Positions 25,677 through 34,950 of a stretch of DNA of 64,000 nt are shown here, in pieces. Numbering within the stretch: position 1 is the stretch's first letter; each line of letters starts with the position of its first letter. The position numbers were made by a program, and so were the translations under genes. Below the pieces are notes generated by a model that made no database searches, was not told where the DNA came from, and saw nothing but the letters and a program-made list of their open reading frames with translations. This DNA is from Chloroflexota bacterium (GTDB lineage: Bacteria > Chloroflexota > Anaerolineae > Anaerolineales > Villigracilaceae), in NCBI GenBank assembly GCA_016213105.1, contig JACRBN010000003.1, positions 1 through 64,000 on the forward strand, read 5' to 3'.

Positions 25677-27686
25677 TTATACCTCCAAAATAACATTTCC
25701 CATCACGGAAACATCGTAGCCCGGTAAAGAGGCGACCGCTTCGCGAAACGCTGGGTCTGCCATAACATCGAACAGGGGAGCCAGCAGGTGGCTCACAGCG
25801 TGCTCCTTCGGAATGACCAGGTCGTAGCGCTCGCTGAAGAGCGGGATAAAGTCCAGGTCGAGAGCCTGGGCCGCAGCGGGGATTCCCAGGCCGCAATCGG
25901 CCCGTCCCGAGGCCACCGCCGCCGCCACACCCAGATGAGTATATTCCTCCTGATTGTAGCCCAGGATGCCTTCGGAAGGTATCCCCAATAAGTTTAAATG
26001 ATAATCCAGCAGGACACGCGTTCCCGCGCCGCGCTGGCGGTTCACGAACTGGATCTCGGGGCGGGCCAGGTCCCCCAGGCCTTTCAGCCCTGTTGGGTTT
26101 CCGCGCCGCACCAACAGGCCCTGCTCGCGCCCCACCAGCGTCACCAATTTAACGGGCAGGTCGGGCAGGTACTGCTTAAGGTAGGCCAGATTGTACTCAC
26201 CCGTTTCGGGATCGAGCAAATGAGAGCCTGCCAGGTGCGCCTCGCCCCGCCGCAGCGCCACCAGCCCGCCCTGCGAGCCGACGTTGGCGGAGACGAAGCG
26301 TCGGTCATGCTCCGACAGGAATTGCGCCAGCAGGTCGAGGATCACGTCGTGCGAGCCGATGCAGAAGATCGTGCGGTCCAGCTCGACCTTGTTGCGATAC
26401 AGGCGCACCGTCACCGACTGGCCCGCCTCCGCGCCCTGTTCGCCGCGCGGCAACACCACCAGCCCATCGGCGCGCACCAGCGAGGTGATCACGCCCGCGC
26501 CGCGCGAGAGCGGCGCCGCCAGGAACTTCTCTCCCACCCGCCCCACTGCCACGCGGATATAGTCATCGTCCCCCGGCGGCGAGACGATCTTGCGCGTCAA
26601 CGTGGCGCGCTCCTCGGGCAGCGCCAGCGGACGGCGTCCCTGCCACTGCGCCAGGATGCGCTCGGCGAAGATGTCCACCGTCAGCGCGGCGGAGACAGGA
26701 TAGCCCGGCACACCGATGATCGGGATCATGTCGCTGCGAGGGGCGCCCACCCCCGAAGCAGCCTCCATATTTTCGGAGGGTTTCCCGCTTTTGGCAATCA
26801 TGCCCAGGATCACGGGGTGCCCGGGCCGCACGGCCACGCCATGCACGTACAGATTGCCCAGTGTCTCCACCACCCGCGCGGAAAAGTCCTCCGCGCCGGC
26901 CGAGGAGCCTGCATTCAACAGGATCAAGTCGTGTTCCTGCGCCGCCTCGCGCACACGGGCGCAGATGGCGTCGAAGTCGTCCACGGTGATCGGGTAGCGG
27001 GTCGGCAGCGCGCCCATCGCCTTGACCTGCGCCGCCATGACCAGCGAGTTGTATTCGAGAATATCGCCTGATTTCAATTCGGAGCCGATCGGCACCAGTT
27101 CGCTCCCGGTTGGCAGGATGGCCACACGCGGCCTGCGCGCCACCGTGACTTGCGTATGCCCCGCCGCGGCAATCGCGCCCAGGTCGGCAGGCCGCAGTAC
27201 CTGTCCCGCCGAGAGGACCAGCTGCGTCGCCACGATATCCTCCCCCAGCGGGCGAACGTGACTCCACGGAGCCACCGCCGCGCGGATGCGGATAAAGGCT
27301 GGCTTGCGAATCTCCTGTGTGAGACGTCCCGCGTCATCCAGCGATTCAACGTTCTCAATGGGAATGACGGCGTCGAATTCGTTCGGCAGCGGGTCGCCCG
27401 TGTCGAGGTAGCGGGCCGCGGATCCCACCTCGAGGGTGAACGGATCGGCAGGCCCCGCCCCGGTCGTGTCCTTCGCGCGCACGGCGAAACCGTCCATGGC
27501 CGAGGCGTGATAATTCGGCGAGGATACCCTGGCCCAGACCGATTCGGCCAGCACACGGTCGAGGGCGTTCTCATCCAGCGGAATGGTTTCAGCGCCCAGC
27601 ACGCGCCAGAGTCCCGCCTCCGCGAGCGCCTGTTGGAAGCGCGCCTGGGCCTGGGCAAGCGGAATATCGTGCAGGTAGACGGACAT
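25677..27686 (-). CDS. Molybdopterin molybdotransferase (MoeA) fused to a periplasmic-binding-protein-like domain
   Basis: 669 residues from ATG 27686. Residues about 1-420 are a MoeA (domains I-IV) with HASAMDGFAV and the MoaB/Mog-like GGSSAGAED-type loop, here NAGSSAGAEDF. Residues about 430-669 resemble the LysR/PBP-like domain found in 'MoeA/LysR substrate-binding' fusions, with GSHDVILDLLAQ and NRQRGAGTR. MoeA inserts molybdate into molybdopterin; the added domain probably senses or binds a ligand. The start overlaps the methyltransferase stop (TAATG). Confidence 0.88.
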   Translation of the reverse strand: MSVYLHDIPLAQAQARFQQALAEAGLWRVLGAETIPLDENALDRVLAESVWARVSSPNYHASAMDGFAVRAKDTTGAGPADPFTLEVGSAARYLDTGDPLPNEFDAVIPIENVESLDDAGRLTQEIRKPAFIRIRAAVAPWSHVRPLGEDIVATQLVLSAGQVLRPADLGAIAAAGHTQVTVARRPRVAILPTGSELVPIGSELKSGDILEYNSLVMAAQVKAMGALPTRYPITVDDFDAICARVREAAQEHDLILLNAGSSAGAEDFSARVVETLGNLYVHGVAVRPGHPVILGMIAKSGKPSENMEAASGVGAPRSDMIPIIGVPGYPVSAALTVDIFAERILAQWQGRRPLALPEERATLTRKIVSPPGDDDYIRVAVGRVGEKFLAAPLSRGAGVITSLVRADGLVVLPRGEQGAEAGQSVTVRLYRNKVELDRTIFCIGSHDVILDLLAQFLSEHDRRFVSANVGSQGGLVALRRGEAHLAGSHLLDPETGEYNLAYLKQYLPDLPVKLVTLVGREQGLLVRRGNPTGLKGLGDLARPEIQFVNRQRGAGTRVLLDYHLNLLGIPSEGILGYNQEEYTHLGVAAAVASGRADCGLGIPAAAQALDLDFIPLFSERYDLVIPKEHAVSHLLAPLFDVMADPAFREAVASLPGYDVSVMGNVILEV

Positions 27687-28567
27687 TACAAATGCGCCTT
27701 GAGTTCGAAAATGTGAGCGGGCGTGGTGCCGCAGCAACCGCCGATGATTTTGGCGGGCCAGTGCGCGGCATGACGGCAGTAGGCGGCTGGCGCCTCCGCG
27801 TCGGTGTTGACCCAGCCGACGGCCTCGTCGGCGTAGCCAATGTTACCGTACGCGATCAACGGGAAAGCGGGCGGACAGGCCGCCTGCAATTCCTCCAGCG
27901 GCGCGGCCAGATACGGGGTCGGTCCACAGTTGACGCCGATGGCGGCAATGCCCAGCGGCAGGAGTTCGCGGGCCGCGTCGCTCAGGCTTTCGCCCGAGAG
28001 GATGTTGCCCATCGGGTCGCACACGAAGCTGACGATGACCGGCGTGCCCGTGATGGTCGCCAGTTTCGCCGCGATGGCCGCCTCGCGGATGCTGTTCATG
28101 GTCTCGATCAGGATCAAGTCCACGCCGCACTCGATGAGGTGCTGCACGCGTTCGCCGTGCTCGGCGCGCAGCTCGTCGTCGGGCGGGACCAGCGCGGGCT
28201 GGTAGCAATCTTCCAGTGTCGAAATGGAGCCAGCCACAAAGCGCGGATCGGGGGAGTCGAACTCACGGATGGCCTCGCGGGCCACATCCACGGCGCGGCG
28301 GGTCAGTTCGAGGGCCAGGTCCGCGTTGCCGCTCTTCGCCAGGGCGCGGCGGTGGGTGCGGAAGGTGTTGGCGGTCAGGATCTCGGCCCCCGCTTCGAGA
28401 TAATCCAGGTGGATGCGCTTGAGGATCTGTCGACTCTGTTCATCGAGCAGGGCGTTGGCCGACCAAAGCGGCAGGCCCGTATCCACGCCGCGGCGGTGGA
28501 GTTCGGTGCCAGTCGCGCCGTCGAGCAGGATCGGGGCGGGTTGTGCAAGTCGGGTGAGAAAATTCAT
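27686..28567 (-). CDS. Homocysteine S-methyltransferase family protein
   Basis: 293 residues. A TIM-barrel with the zinc-binding cysteines in NCGP and GGCCGTTP, and the N-terminal LLDGATGTEL motif. It transfers a methyl group to homocysteine, probably from S-methylmethionine or a similar donor; B12 domains of MetH are absent. The stop overlaps the start of the MoeA fusion. A TATAAT box lies about 10 bp upstream of the start on the minus strand, so the leader may be very short. Confidence 0.87.
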   Translation of the reverse strand: MNFLTRLAQPAPILLDGATGTELHRRGVDTGLPLWSANALLDEQSRQILKRIHLDYLEAGAEILTANTFRTHRRALAKSGNADLALELTRRAVDVAREAIREFDSPDPRFVAGSISTLEDCYQPALVPPDDELRAEHGERVQHLIECGVDLILIETMNSIREAAIAAKLATITGTPVIVSFVCDPMGNILSGESLSDAARELLPLGIAAIGVNCGPTPYLAAPLEELQAACPPAFPLIAYGNIGYADEAVGWVNTDAEAPAAYCRHAAHWPAKIIGGCCGTTPAHIFELKAHL

Positions 28568-28779
28568 GCAGTGATTATACCCAGCGCGCTCACAAATTGC
28601 ACATTTTTAAAGAAGGAAAGCGCAATTTGCAAGCGTGGGCCTTACATCATCATGGGCAGCGCTGATGCGCGAGAGGAAAGACGGCCTGATTCCGCTCGAT
28701 GAAAAGAACGGGTACGAAAAGAGTCGCATAACAGGTAAAATAAGTCAACTCAGCGCGACACAATACCACGAGGTAACTC

Positions 28780-29721
28780 ATGTCCCCCACCCTGACCGAC
28801 ATCCGCGCAGCCGCGGAACGCATCCGCCCGTACGCGCACCGCACACCTGTCCTGACCTGTCAAAGCCTGGACGAAGCTGTCGGCGCGCGGGTTTTCCTGA
28901 AATGCGAGAATTTACAAAAGGTCGGCGCGTTCAAATTCCGCGGCGCGTGCAATGCGGTCTACTCTCTCACAGATGAGGAAGCCGCCCGCGGCGTATGCAC
29001 CCATTCCTCGGGCAACCACGCCCAGGCGCTGGCCTTGGCGGCGCGCATGCGTGGCATCCCTGCCTACATCGTCATGCCGAGCAACGCCCCGCAGGTCAAG
29101 AAGGATGCCGTGGCAGGCTATGGCGGGCAGATCACCTTCTGCGAGCCGACTCTGGCGGCGCGCGAGTCGACCCTGGCGCGCATCGTGGCGGAAACGGGCG
29201 CGGAAGTCGTCCACCCGTACAACGATGTGCGCGTCATCGCAGGCCAGGGCACGGCGGCGCTGGAACTGTTGGAGCAGGTCCCCGACCTGGACGTGGTCAT
29301 CGCGCCCGTGGGCGGAGGCGGCCTCTTGAGCGGGACCAGCCTCACGGTCAAGGGCCTGGCCCCGCGCGTGCGCGTGATTGCAGGCGAACCCGAGATGGCG
29401 GATGATGCCTGGCGTTCACTGCAGGCCGACAGGATCATCCCGTCCGAAAATCCGCGCACCATCGCCGACGGCCTGCTGACCTCGCTCGGCACGCTGACCT
29501 TTCCCATCGTCCGCGAAAACGTGGAGCAGATCGTCACGGTCAGCGAGGCGGGCATCGTCGCATCCATGAGGTTCGTCTGGGAGCGCGCCAAGATCATCAT
29601 CGAACCTTCGTCGGCGGTGGCGGTGGGCGTGCTGTGGGAGCGCAAGATCGACCTAACCGGCCTGAAGGTCGGCGTTATCCTCAGCGGCGGCAACGTGGAT
29701 TTGGGAAAACTGCCCTGGTAA
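28780..29721 (+). CDS. Threonine/serine dehydratase-like PLP enzyme
   Basis: 313 residues, fold-type II PLP enzyme. The PLP Lys is in GAFKFRGA (about K49); SSGNHAQ and the glycine loop VGGGGLLSG bind cofactor phosphate; the C-terminal SGGN is typical of serine racemase/threonine dehydratase. There is no regulatory ACT domain, so it is catabolic-type. Serine racemase or hydroxyaspartate dehydratase activity is equally possible. It begins a short plus-strand pair. Confidence 0.87.
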   Translation: MSPTLTDIRAAAERIRPYAHRTPVLTCQSLDEAVGARVFLKCENLQKVGAFKFRGACNAVYSLTDEEAARGVCTHSSGNHAQALALAARMRGIPAYIVMPSNAPQVKKDAVAGYGGQITFCEPTLAARESTLARIVAETGAEVVHPYNDVRVIAGQGTAALELLEQVPDLDVVIAPVGGGGLLSGTSLTVKGLAPRVRVIAGEPEMADDAWRSLQADRIIPSENPRTIADGLLTSLGTLTFPIVRENVEQIVTVSEAGIVASMRFVWERAKIIIEPSSAVAVGVLWERKIDLTGLKVGVILSGGNVDLGKLPW

Positions 29722-29756
29722 AATGGGCAGAGATCATAATAAACGGAGAAGCACAC

Positions 29757-30922
29757 ATGAGCAAACGCAGACGTCCGCAAAATAAACCGGCCGTAAAATC
29801 GGACATCAAATGGCTCAACCATCGTCAAGGCTATCCTTCGCCCGAGGAGCGGGCCGCCATCGTCGAAATGCGCAAGGAGTTATTGATGCAATTGATGATG
29901 CTGCTGCTCCGTAAGTTGGATCCCGACCATCCTGAATATCGGGCGCTGGTCAATCGGTACGGGCCGCAGGAAATCGATCGGGCAATGGATCGATTACAGA
30001 CACGCATGGATTTGCCTCGCATCGATTATGGCGTCCGCGAATATCGCGAATACCGCCAGGGATTTGCGCTGTTTGGGGAGGGGCTGACCTTCCACCCCAA
30101 GGAGGAATGGGAGAGATTGCGCGAAAGCCGCGACACCCAGCTCATCAAGACCATGAAGGAAAATGGCGAGATGTCCTGGGAGGAAAGTCCCATGGATCAA
30201 GCGCTCTTGATCGGCTGGAGCGATTGGGATGACCTCGTCCCGACGGCTGTCCCCGCGCGCCCGGCCGATTTCACCTGCCCCGCGCCGGGTTCGTATGCGC
30301 CGCCGGCCGCGGAATTGCTGGAATATGGCCCCAACTTCGAAAAACAATACGACTACCAGGATCCCCGCTGGAGAAAGGCCGTTCCCGTCCTGACCCGCAT
30401 GGCGCTCGACCCGGGCCTGGTCAACGGCTGGCCGGGCGAGAATGCCAGTTGGGCACCCTGGCACGCGGCCCATCTGCTGGGCCTGCTGGAGGCCTGGGAC
30501 TCCGCGCCCGCCCTGGCCGAACTGGCGAATATGGAAAACGACTGGCTCAGCGACCACTTGTCGCACATCTGGGCCGACATGGGACCCGCTGTGCTCCCCA
30601 CTTTGTGGATGCTCCTGGAAGATGCGAAAGCCTCCTCCAAACTCCGCGGCCTGACAGCCGAGGCCCTGTTTACCCTGGCCGAGGAGGATGAGGCCATGAC
30701 CAGGCTGGTAACCCGCGGCTTCGAAAAAATCCTGGCAAACGAAACCGTCTACGACCCGACCCTGAATGCCAACTTGATCGTCTTCCTGAACGATCTGGAC
30801 GAGGAACTCGTAGCGGAGGCCGAGGATACGATTGCAGACGCCTTCGATGCCGGCCGCGTGGATGAGGATATTATTACATTCGACGACTTCTCGAGTCCGA
30901 CGAGGAAGACGAGGAGTTGTAG
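29757..30922 (+). CDS. HEAT-like hypothetical protein with a terminal frameshift
   Basis: About 388 residues if one missing base is restored. A basic start (MSKRRRPQNK) is followed by an alpha-helical part rich in short helical pairs (about 180-340), resembling HEAT-type repeats such as DUF1186-like proteins. Near 30890 the frame goes wrong: restoring one C gives DDFLESDEEDEEL and a stop at 30920-30922, an acidic tail typical of such proteins. As sequenced, the frame runs 340 bp further, antisense to the next genes. This is a sequencing error or a recent mutation. Function unknown. Confidence 0.6.
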
Positions 30923-30943
30923 GCAGGCATCCAGGGGTTCAAA

Positions 30944-30979
30944 CGAGCAGCGCTGGTCAGAGGCCAGTGCTGCTCGTTT
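30944..30979 (+). terminator. Terminator after the HEAT-like gene
   Basis: CGAGCAGCGCTGG ... CCAGTGCTGCTCG forms a 13-bp stem with one G-T pair, followed by TTTAAAT. It lies 22 bp after the proposed stop. Confidence 0.6.
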
Positions 30980-30996
30980 AAATGTTCCTGACAATA

Positions 30997-31025
30997 AAAA
31001 AGTCCGCAAGCAGAACTTGCGGACT
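30997..31025 (-). terminator. Terminator after the response-regulator remnant
   Basis: AGTCCGCAAG-CAGAA-CTTGCGGACT perfect hairpin, followed on the minus strand by TTTTTTATTG. It lies just downstream of the minus-strand remnant ending at 31038. Confidence 0.8.
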
Positions 31026-31037
31026 CCAGTTGATGAC

Positions 31038-31218
31038 TTACACCCCGCACAACCTGGCCGCCAGTTCCCGCAACTGCACGGGGCTGACGGGCTTGAGCAG
31101 CACCACGTCGGCCTCCTCCCGCAGGTCGCCCGACTGGACCGCGTCGGCGGTGGACATGGTCACGCGCGTGTGGCTGAGGCGTTCGTCGGCGCGGATGCGT
31201 TTAAGGATCTCGATGCCC
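31038..31218 (-). pseudogene. C-terminal half of a response-regulator receiver domain
   Basis: It encodes GIEILKRIRADERL through LLKPVSPVQLRELAARL, the last alpha/beta units of a receiver domain, including the conserved Lys-Pro. The N-terminal half with the phospho-acceptor Asp is missing. The sequence is joined out of frame to a DHFR-family fragment near 31218. It keeps its own terminator. Confidence 0.78.
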
Positions 31219-31605
31219 GCTTCCCCAAACGTGCAAATCCCGTCCTGGCTGGCGTTTGATTTGGGCGACTTTTTCCGCAATATCTCCGCTTAAAAACACG
31301 GACGGCTGCCATTCGCCAGCGGTCAGGGTATTCGAGGCGACGTACTTGGTCGCCGTGTTGACGCCAGGCCATGCGTCCCTATGTTGGGGCCAGTACGGCG
31401 CCCAAATATCGAAGGTTTTACGTCCCAGCAACAGGTCGAACGGCAGGTTCATTTGCCTTCGCAGGGCGGTTCCAAGAACCGCGTCGGAATAGGACGCGAT
31501 CCACCCGCCATGCGCGAAGCCGCCGCTGGTATCTTCATCTGGCCAGCCTGGGGCTTGTATGATGCCATCCAGGGAGATATGTTCGAGCACAATAACTTTT
31601 CTCAT
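31219..31605 (-). pseudogene. N-terminal part of a dihydrofolate reductase (RibD C-terminal family)
   Basis: From ATG 31605 it encodes MRKVIVLEHISLDG, LLLGRKTFDIW and DLHVWGSG, the NADPH-binding signatures of RibD_C/YyaP-type DHFR proteins. The remaining ~50-60 residues are gone, replaced by the response-regulator fragment. A single deletion that fused two genes explains both remnants. As it stands it is probably non-functional. Confidence 0.78.
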
Positions 31606-31685
31606 GACTGGGTTCCTCCAGTGTTTGGATTCCGATCCGTTGGCTTTGTTCAAAGTTGGAACATGACGAAGCGCTTTTTACCTTG

Positions 31686-32234
31686 TTAACCACCTTTCTC
31701 AAGGATGGTCATTTTTTTGACTTCAATACTTAACAGCAGGCTGAAACAAATCTCGACTGCTATCATAAATCCTGCAACAAAATATGGGGGAAAAATAACC
31801 CCTACGATTAAAGCCACAATTGGAATAAAAATGGATAGGACCATATAACTTTTCGATTTATAAAGCCAGCTATAGGGCAGCAAGTGCGCCCCAAATATCA
31901 TCGCCAATATCATCAACATTTTTTCTGGAACCGCATTGTATATCCACATCGCAATCAGCAGGTACAGCATTTGATTTGCGGAAAACAATATCCCCAAATT
32001 TGTTAATGGATTGTCCTTGTTCGTGAAATCCACTTTTATTATTCTTGAAATCATAAATGCCAATGGCATGAGGGGGGCCGTAAAGAAAAATGTAAGCAGG
32101 TTTTTCGTCAAAATATGCAACGTGGTCAAATGAACAATTAATAAGGCGCTCCATATAATGACCGATGCCAAAATAAAATGCAATCCCTTTTTCTGCTTAA
32201 TGGCGCTGTCCAGCCGCATTTCGTCTAGGTTCAT
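31686..32234 (-). CDS. Small multi-helix membrane protein (DUF7010-like)
   Basis: 182 residues, about six hydrophobic helices, with the start MNLDEMRLD and KGLHFILASVIIWS. I believe it resembles the DUF7010 family, with limited certainty. No catalytic residues stand out. The stop lies in GGTTAACAAGG, a motif that recurs at other gene ends in this island. A repeat-borne promoter (32288-32316) lies about 54 bp upstream of the start. Confidence 0.62.
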   Translation of the reverse strand: MNLDEMRLDSAIKQKKGLHFILASVIIWSALLIVHLTTLHILTKNLLTFFFTAPLMPLAFMISRIIKVDFTNKDNPLTNLGILFSANQMLYLLIAMWIYNAVPEKMLMILAMIFGAHLLPYSWLYKSKSYMVLSIFIPIVALIVGVIFPPYFVAGFMIAVEICFSLLLSIEVKKMTILEKGG

Positions 32235-32287
32235 CTAATATTCCTCGTAATTAATCGCGTAAAGGATGATGAAGCGGATCAAGCGAC

Positions 32288-32316
32288 ATTGTAGCATCCC
32301 TACCGCGGAGTTTCAA
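32288..32316 (-). promoter_or_regulatory. Repeat-borne sigma70-type promoter, copy 1
   Basis: Minus strand TTGAAA-N17-TACAAT at optimal spacing, the TACAAT box about 54 bp upstream of the 31686-32234 gene. The spacer CTCCGCGGTAGGGATGC is shared, with few changes, with three other copies in the island. Confidence 0.72.
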
Positions 32317-32341
32317 TCTTTCCTTTTTTGCTCGATGAGAA

Positions 32342-32395
32342 AAAGGCTAATGCGCGAAGTGCGCCGCGTCCACTTTTGGCACTGCGATTGATTGG
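32342..32395. repeat. Island palindrome module, copy 1
   Basis: GCGCGAAGTGCGCCGCG ... GGCACTGCG folds into a hairpin with an AA bulge. A near-identical copy lies at 33453-33503 and a diverged one at 36305-36352. In the first two it lies directly upstream of the shared promoter. Confidence 0.65.
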
Positions 32396-32406
32396 CGGGC
32401 TGCGTT

Positions 32407-33243
32407 TCAATTTGACGTGATTTCGGAAATTTCTATGGAGTCCATCCAAAGATTCCCACGAATGCGAAACTTGATTATTTTTTGGAATGACCATCCATCT
32501 TTGCCAAATGTTTCTTGAACAATTTTTCTTAAATCCACCCCCATTTTTACCCAATTCTGGTCAAGAAATGATTGTGGATAGATATATACGAGCCATTCCT
32601 GTTCTCCAGTTGTCTTTTGTGACGGCAATATTCGTTCCTTGCCAACTTTGAGTTTTAGCCAGCCAGATAATGTGTCACCATTATTGTTAATCATTCTGAC
32701 ATAAGCATAGAAACTTGATTTGTCGTCAAGATACCTTGCTACGACCTCCAGAAAATTGCCAAATTCACTCGTTTGGAAAGTTAAGTTGTAGTCAATCGCA
32801 TAAATATTATCGTCAGAGGTGGTTATTTTTATTGCTTTACCCACTGTGTCATCATTAATTCCTTCAAAAAACACTTTTTCATGATCGCCTTCGACAAGAG
32901 TCCATCCGTGATTTAAAGGCGAATCTGTGTAATCAAATTGGATTGTTTCTAAAACCCTTTTTTCCTGCGAAGGCGGTACTGATGTAGCGGTATTTTGCCC
33001 AAATAACACTGTGCCAATAAAATATCCGATAGCGCCAAATATCAGGGCAACCATACCTGTAATGAGCCAATTTTTAGTTTTATCTCTTGGGCTGGAGCGG
33101 CTGAGCGAAACGCTGGGCGGTAATTCGATTTTTGGTATGGCGGTTTTTTGTTGGCTGGAATTATTTCTGATAAGTTCAATAATAATATTCCCAAAAACAG
33201 GAATACAAACACCTAATAATGCAATTGCGATTTCAGGAGACAT
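32407..33243 (-). CDS. Hypothetical membrane-anchored protein
   Basis: 278 residues. An N-terminal hydrophobic segment (about 4-24) and a second one (about 58-80, LITGMVALIFGAIGYFIGTV) are followed by a soluble beta-rich domain (about 95-278) with many aromatic residues, possibly a jelly-roll/carbohydrate-binding-type fold (low certainty). No homolog recognised. Promoter copy 2 lies about 160 bp upstream. AT-rich codon use contrasts with flanking chromosomal genes. Confidence 0.55.
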   Translation of the reverse strand: MSPEIAIALLGVCIPVFGNIIIELIRNNSSQQKTAIPKIELPPSVSLSRSSPRDKTKNWLITGMVALIFGAIGYFIGTVLFGQNTATSVPPSQEKRVLETIQFDYTDSPLNHGWTLVEGDHEKVFFEGINDDTVGKAIKITTSDDNIYAIDYNLTFQTSEFGNFLEVVARYLDDKSSFYAYVRMINNNGDTLSGWLKLKVGKERILPSQKTTGEQEWLVYIYPQSFLDQNWVKMGVDLRKIVQETFGKDGWSFQKIIKFRIRGNLWMDSIEISEITSN

Positions 33244-33400
33244 AAAATTCCTTGTTGTAAACTATTGCGAAACAGCCAACTATGGATTCACAAATTGACC
33301 TGTAGATCATCCCATTTCGGGGTAGTACGCAGACTAACCTTTATCGCGACTTACGGACAATAACTTTCACCTGGACGGCAGAATAAACGGATCAAATAAA

Positions 33401-33429
33401 ATTGTAGCAGCCCTGCCGCGGAGTTTCAA
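33401..33429 (-). promoter_or_regulatory. Repeat-borne sigma70-type promoter, copy 2
   Basis: Minus strand TTGAAA-N17-TACAAT, spacer CTCCGCGGCAGGGCTGC. It points into the 32407-33243 gene with a leader of about 150 nt. Confidence 0.72.
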
Positions 33430-33452
33430 TCTTTCCTTTTCGCCCAATGAGA

Positions 33453-33503
33453 AAAAGGCCAATGCGCGAAGTGCGCCGCGTCCACTTTTGGCACTGCGCT
33501 TGA
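33453..33503. repeat. Island palindrome module, copy 2
   Basis: Near-identical to 32342-32395 (GCGCGAAGTGCGCCGCG, then GGCACTGCG). It lies between the promoter copy and the end of the 33543-34070 gene. Confidence 0.65.
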
Positions 33504-33542
33504 TCGATGGTCGCAGGTCTTGGAGCAAGAACAATCATTTAT

Positions 33543-34070
33543 CTATACCTTGGCCGTTTCATTGTTAATATTGGCTACGCTTTTCATTATTTCGTTTTTC
33601 AATTGAAACGCAACATCTTTATGACTTGCAATGCCCTTTATGGCTTTTCCTGGAGCATTTATTATCATGCGGGTATCACGAGAAACCTCAAGATCGAGGT
33701 CATAAATTTTTTTAACGAAAGGAGAAAGCCGTTCATAAGCCTTACTGCTGAGAGCAGAAACAACAATTAACGCACTGTCTATTTCTGGGAATAACCTGCG
33801 CATTTCCACATCATAATTATCAACAGCTTCTTTAGTAATTCTATCTGGACGATAATCAGCTTCCCATGTAAACCATGAGATGTTCTGTGCGGTAGCCGCC
33901 ATCTTTTTCATTAGCTCTGCTACGGCAAGGCTTATTTCTTTGGCGGTGTCATCCTGGCGAGAGCGTTGCCATTTTTGGCGCTCAAGCCGCGCTTGTTGCC
34001 AGCCAGATAAATAACCACCGAGAATACCTGCTATTGCACCGATTAGAACACCTGTCAATGTGGGATCCAT
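33543..34070 (-). CDS. Hypothetical protein with N-terminal membrane helix
   Basis: 175 residues. A glycine-rich hydrophobic helix (about 5-23, GVLIGAIAGILGGYLSG) is followed by a charged, helical region that could form coiled coil. No family recognised. It lies between the palindrome module and a set of CTCGACAA tandem repeats upstream. The stretch between this start and the upstream gene stop (34071-34343) holds those repeats and no gene. Confidence 0.55.
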   Translation of the reverse strand: MDPTLTGVLIGAIAGILGGYLSGWQQARLERQKWQRSRQDDTAKEISLAVAELMKKMAATAQNISWFTWEADYRPDRITKEAVDNYDVEMRRLFPEIDSALIVVSALSSKAYERLSPFVKKIYDLDLEVSRDTRMIINAPGKAIKGIASHKDVAFQLKNEIMKSVANINNETAKV

Positions 34071-34168
34071 GAAGCTTTACTCCAAATTCTCTGTGATTCT
34101 TTTCAGCGCTCAATGGCCTGCGGGGCCTGTCCAATGTGCTCTTCACAGGATACCTGCGCTGCACCAGT

Positions 34169-34225
34169 CGACAACCATGTCTCGACAAGCTCGACAACCG
34201 TGTCTCGACAAGCTCGACAACCACT
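34169..34225. repeat. Short tandem repeats CGACAACC(A/G)TGTCTCGACAAGCT
   Basis: Two adjacent 23-bp units and part of a third, of the CTCGACAAGCTCGACAACC family of bacterial interspersed repeats. Related sequence occurs at about 41320-41360 and 36254. Confidence 0.7.
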
Positions 34226-34343
34226 CGACCACCTTTGGATTCGAAAAGGTCAGGTGGTTAGTTTGTTCCAAACCGCATTTGCACATGAGCCAAAAACTTT
34301 TTATCAGCGTTTTTCAGCCATGAAAAGGATGCCCGCGCACTTG

Positions 34344-34769
34344 TTATGCGGCATCCGACAGGTTGCCTTCAAAAACTTCAGCCGTCCTTGTGGAAAGATT
34401 CAAGGAACTGTAGAATTTTTTGGCAGGTTCATTCTCAGGCTCGGTGGCCACCCAGACTTCCTCGCAGCCCCTTTGTACGCCGATCATAAACAATTCTTCG
34501 AGCAGGCGGGTTGCAATGCCGCGCCGCTGAACCTTTTCGGAAACGGCCAGGTCGTCGATGTATAGTTCTGTGGGTTTGTCGGGATGTTTATGAATGACCG
34601 CCAATACCTGCCCCACGACCAGGCCTTCGCTGACCGCCACGAGCATGATCTGACTCGGTTCCCTCACTAGCGCGGACAGCCTGTGCGGAACGATTTTTTC
34701 GTCGAAAATATCCTCATCGTAATGGTCGAGAATATCCATGTTGCTTTCGTTGAGTTGAATGATTTCCAT
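34344..34769 (-). CDS. GNAT acetyltransferase, AAC(3)-I-like
   Basis: 141 residues. The acetyl-CoA motif is QRRGIATRLLEELF (Q/R-x-x-G-x-G/A), preceded by ELYIDDLAVSE, as in aminoglycoside 3-N-acetyltransferase I-like GNAT proteins. The acceptor substrate cannot be read from sequence. The stop codon lies inside GCATAACAAGTGC, which resembles the start of an integron attC site. RBS is weak. Confidence 0.75.
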   Translation of the reverse strand: MEIIQLNESNMDILDHYDEDIFDEKIVPHRLSALVREPSQIMLVAVSEGLVVGQVLAVIHKHPDKPTELYIDDLAVSEKVQRRGIATRLLEELFMIGVQRGCEEVWVATEPENEPAKKFYSSLNLSTRTAEVFEGNLSDAA

Positions 34770-34950
34770 GGTCTTTTTATTCCTGGAGGCTGGTGATAAG
34801 GATAACGCGAGGTTTCTACCAACAGCTCACGTGCGCGGACCCGCCCTGCGGGCATGGCGGCGCTGGGGCGCTTGGGATGGGACGGTGGCTGAGGATGCCG
34901 TGTCAGCCCGTATCTGTTTTGTTGGCTGTGTTTATCACGTTACCCATTTT

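Noticed and set aside
34344-34769. Calling the GNAT gene an aminoglycoside resistance gene
   Set aside because: Only general AAC(3)-I-like GNAT motifs are visible; the acceptor cannot be inferred.
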